DNA of 64,000 nucleotides from Rouxiella badensis (GTDB lineage: Bacteria; Pseudomonadota; Gammaproteobacteria; Enterobacterales; Enterobacteriaceae). Both the position numbers and the translations under genes were made by a program. The stretch is taken from positions 1 to 64,000 of the forward strand of contig NZ_MRWE01000019.1 of NCBI RefSeq assembly GCF_002093665.1, read 5' to 3'. The notes under the pieces are model-generated. The model was given only the letters and a program-made list of their open reading frames with translations. It was not told where the DNA came from and searched no databases. Shown here piece after piece: positions 61,761 to 64,000 of this stretch (position 1 is its first letter; each line of letters opens with the position of its first letter).

Positions 61761-62771
61761 ATGCGTAAGTCAATTTTACTTGTCGTTGTTGTAGTGCTGG
61801 TGGCGCTCTACGCTTCACTGTTTGTGGTGCAGGAAGGCCAGCGCGGTATCGTGCTGCGTTTCGGCAAGGTTCTGCGTGACGGCGACAACAAGCCGTTGGT
61901 GTATGCGCCGGGTCTGCACTTCAAGGTGCCTTTCGTTGAGTCCGTGAAAACGCTGGATGCGCGCATCCAGACCATGGACAACCAGGCCGACCGCTTCGTC
62001 ACCAAAGAGAAGAAAGACCTGATCGTCGACTCTTACCTGAAATGGCGTATCAGCGACTTTAGCCGTTACTACCTGGCTACCGGCGGTGGTGATGTGTCAC
62101 AGGCCGAGGTGCTGCTGAAACGTAAATTCAGTGACCGTCTGCGCTCAGAGATTGGTCGTCTTGACGTCAAAGACATCGTGACCGATTCACGCGGTCGTCT
62201 GACGCTGGACGTGCGTGATGCCCTGAATCAGGGTACCGACGACGATGACGCTGCGGCCGCTGCGACGACCGAAGCCGATGACGCTATTGCTTCAGCGGCC
62301 AAGCGCGTCGAGCAGGAAACCAACGGCAAGGTGCCAGCGGTTAACCCGAACAGCATGGCGGCACTGGGTATCGAAGTTGTTGATGTTCGCATCAAGCAAA
62401 TCAACCTGCCGACCGAAGTCTCTGATGCCATCTTTCAGCGTATGCGCGCCGAGCGTGAAGCGGTAGCTCGTCGCCACCGTTCACAGGGTCAGGAAGAGGC
62501 CGAGAAGCTGCGTGCTACCGCCGATTACGAAGTGACCCGTACTTTGGCTGAAGCCGAGCGTCAGGCACGTATTACCCGCGGTGAAGGGGATGCTCAGGCA
62601 GCCAAGCTGTTTGCCGATGCGTTCAGTCAGGATCCTGACTTCTATGCCTTTATCCGTAGCCTACAGGCTTACAGAGAGAGCTTCAGCAGCGGTAATGATG
62701 TTATGGTAATGAGTCCTAACGACGATTTCTTCCGCTACATGAAAACGCCGGCAAAGACCAGTAAACCTTAA
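61761..62771 (+). CDS. hflC: FtsH regulator HflC
   Basis: The SPFH partner of HflK. 336 residues: N-terminal TM helix (about 4-21), SPFH domain beginning VVQEGQRGIVLRFGKV, and an Ala/Glu-rich coiled coil. An acidic Asp/Ala insert near residues 155-175 is characteristic of enterobacterial HflC. Ends the superoperon at a strong terminator. Confidence 0.97.
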   Translation: MRKSILLVVVVVLVALYASLFVVQEGQRGIVLRFGKVLRDGDNKPLVYAPGLHFKVPFVESVKTLDARIQTMDNQADRFVTKEKKDLIVDSYLKWRISDFSRYYLATGGGDVSQAEVLLKRKFSDRLRSEIGRLDVKDIVTDSRGRLTLDVRDALNQGTDDDDAAAAATTEADDAIASAAKRVEQETNGKVPAVNPNSMAALGIEVVDVRIKQINLPTEVSDAIFQRMRAEREAVARRHRSQGQEEAEKLRATADYEVTRTLAEAERQARITRGEGDAQAAKLFADAFSQDPDFYAFIRSLQAYRESFSSGNDVMVMSPNDDFFRYMKTPAKTSKP

Positions 62772-62801
62772 TTGACGCAGACCGTCTTGACGTCATCCCA
62801 C

Positions 62802-62826
62802 AAAAGGCCCATAACGGGCCTTTTGT
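62802..62826 (+). terminator. hflC terminator
   Basis: A 9-bp stem (aaaaggccc / gggcctttt) with loop ataac followed by G and T residues, 30 bases after hflC. Confidence 0.88.
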
Positions 62827-62891
62827 TTTATCTGCCCGGCGCAAATTTTTAGCCGCAGGCGATAACTCCTCCAGGAAATTAGAGTAAAAAT

Positions 62892-63092
62892 ATGAACGTG
62901 AGTCTTTGGCTGGCCGTGGGAATGGTGTTGATTGTTGAAGGGCTGGGACCGATGGTGTTTCCCAAGGTGTGGCGAAAAATGATCCAAAGTATGACCCAGC
63001 TTCCAGACGGACTGCTGCGCCGTTTTGGCGGCGGGCTGGTGGTGGCAGGCGTGGTCATTTTCTTCATGGTGAGCCGCTATACTGGTCACTGA
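62892..63092 (+). CDS. yjeT: DUF2065 membrane protein YjeT
   Basis: A 66-residue protein with two hydrophobic helices (about 3-22 and 45-61) joined by a basic loop FPKVWRKM. Family DUF2065, found between hflC and purA in enterics. Function unknown. Confidence 0.92.
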   Translation: MNVSLWLAVGMVLIVEGLGPMVFPKVWRKMIQSMTQLPDGLLRRFGGGLVVAGVVIFFMVSRYTGH

Positions 63093-63201
63093 GGCTATCC
63101 TCACGGCGGATTTCCCCCGGCAAGAGAGCTGTCGCACGAAACGGACATTTTTCACCCAGCGGGTGGCTAAAACTACTGAAAGGCTGGGGAGAGGATGTTA
63201 G

Positions 63202-64000
<799 letters not shown>

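Overview
The window is a chromosomal segment of a gammaproteobacterium of the order Enterobacterales. From about 27.3 kb to the end, gene order follows the Escherichia coli 94-95 min region closely (pheU, dicD, dsbD, dcuA, aspA, fxsA, groES-groEL, yjeI, epmB, efp, ecnA-ecnB, blc, epmA, mscM, psd, rsgA, orn, three tRNA-Gly, queG, nnr, tsaE, amiB, mutL, miaA, hfq, hflX, hflK, hflC, yjeT, purA). Protein divergence from E. coli and several losses and insertions suggest a Yersiniaceae-like genus (Rahnella/Ewingella/Serratia side), but the genus cannot be fixed from this sequence alone.

Layout. 1-0.25 kb: 3' end of a 5S rRNA gene with two terminators. 0.24-4.2 kb: acetate scavenging operon acs-yjcH-actP (minus strand). 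4.3-5.4 kb: an MccF-type S66 carboxypeptidase. 5.5-9.6 kb: a two-component system divergent from a b-type cytochrome, a Tat-exported molybdopterin oxidoreductase and a methionine-rich MXKDX-repeat periplasmic peptide. I propose these form an envelope oxidant-defence module. 9.7-25.5 kb: a complete enterobactin (catecholate siderophore) synthesis, export, periplasmic uptake and esterase cluster (fes-ybdZ-entF, fepCGD, entS, fepB, entCEBA). It has Fur boxes in all three promoter regions but no fepA, entD, fepE or entH. 25.5-27.3 kb: an AT-rich stretch with an orphan family-2 glycosyltransferase, ending at tRNA-Phe.

27.5-49.9 kb: conserved housekeeping genes for disulfide transfer, C4-dicarboxylate metabolism, chaperonins, EF-P and its lysylation enzymes, entericidins, a lipocalin, phospholipid synthesis, ribosome assembly and RNA decay. 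The segment departs from the E. coli order in lacking cutA, yjeJ, sugE, ampC and frdABCD. A purine permease plus 8-oxoguanine-type deaminase pair sits between epmA and mscM. 50.0-50.7 kb: a perfect 148-bp tandem repeat carrying tRNA-Gly(GCC), then a gene-free stretch with two consensus DnaA boxes flanking an IHF-consensus site, at the position where E. coli has datA. 50.7-64 kb: queG and, divergently, the nnr-tsaE-amiB-mutL-miaA-hfq-hflX-hflK-hflC superoperon, then yjeT and the 5' part of purA, cut by the window end.

All functions are assigned by reading the sequence and by recognising families; no database search was run.
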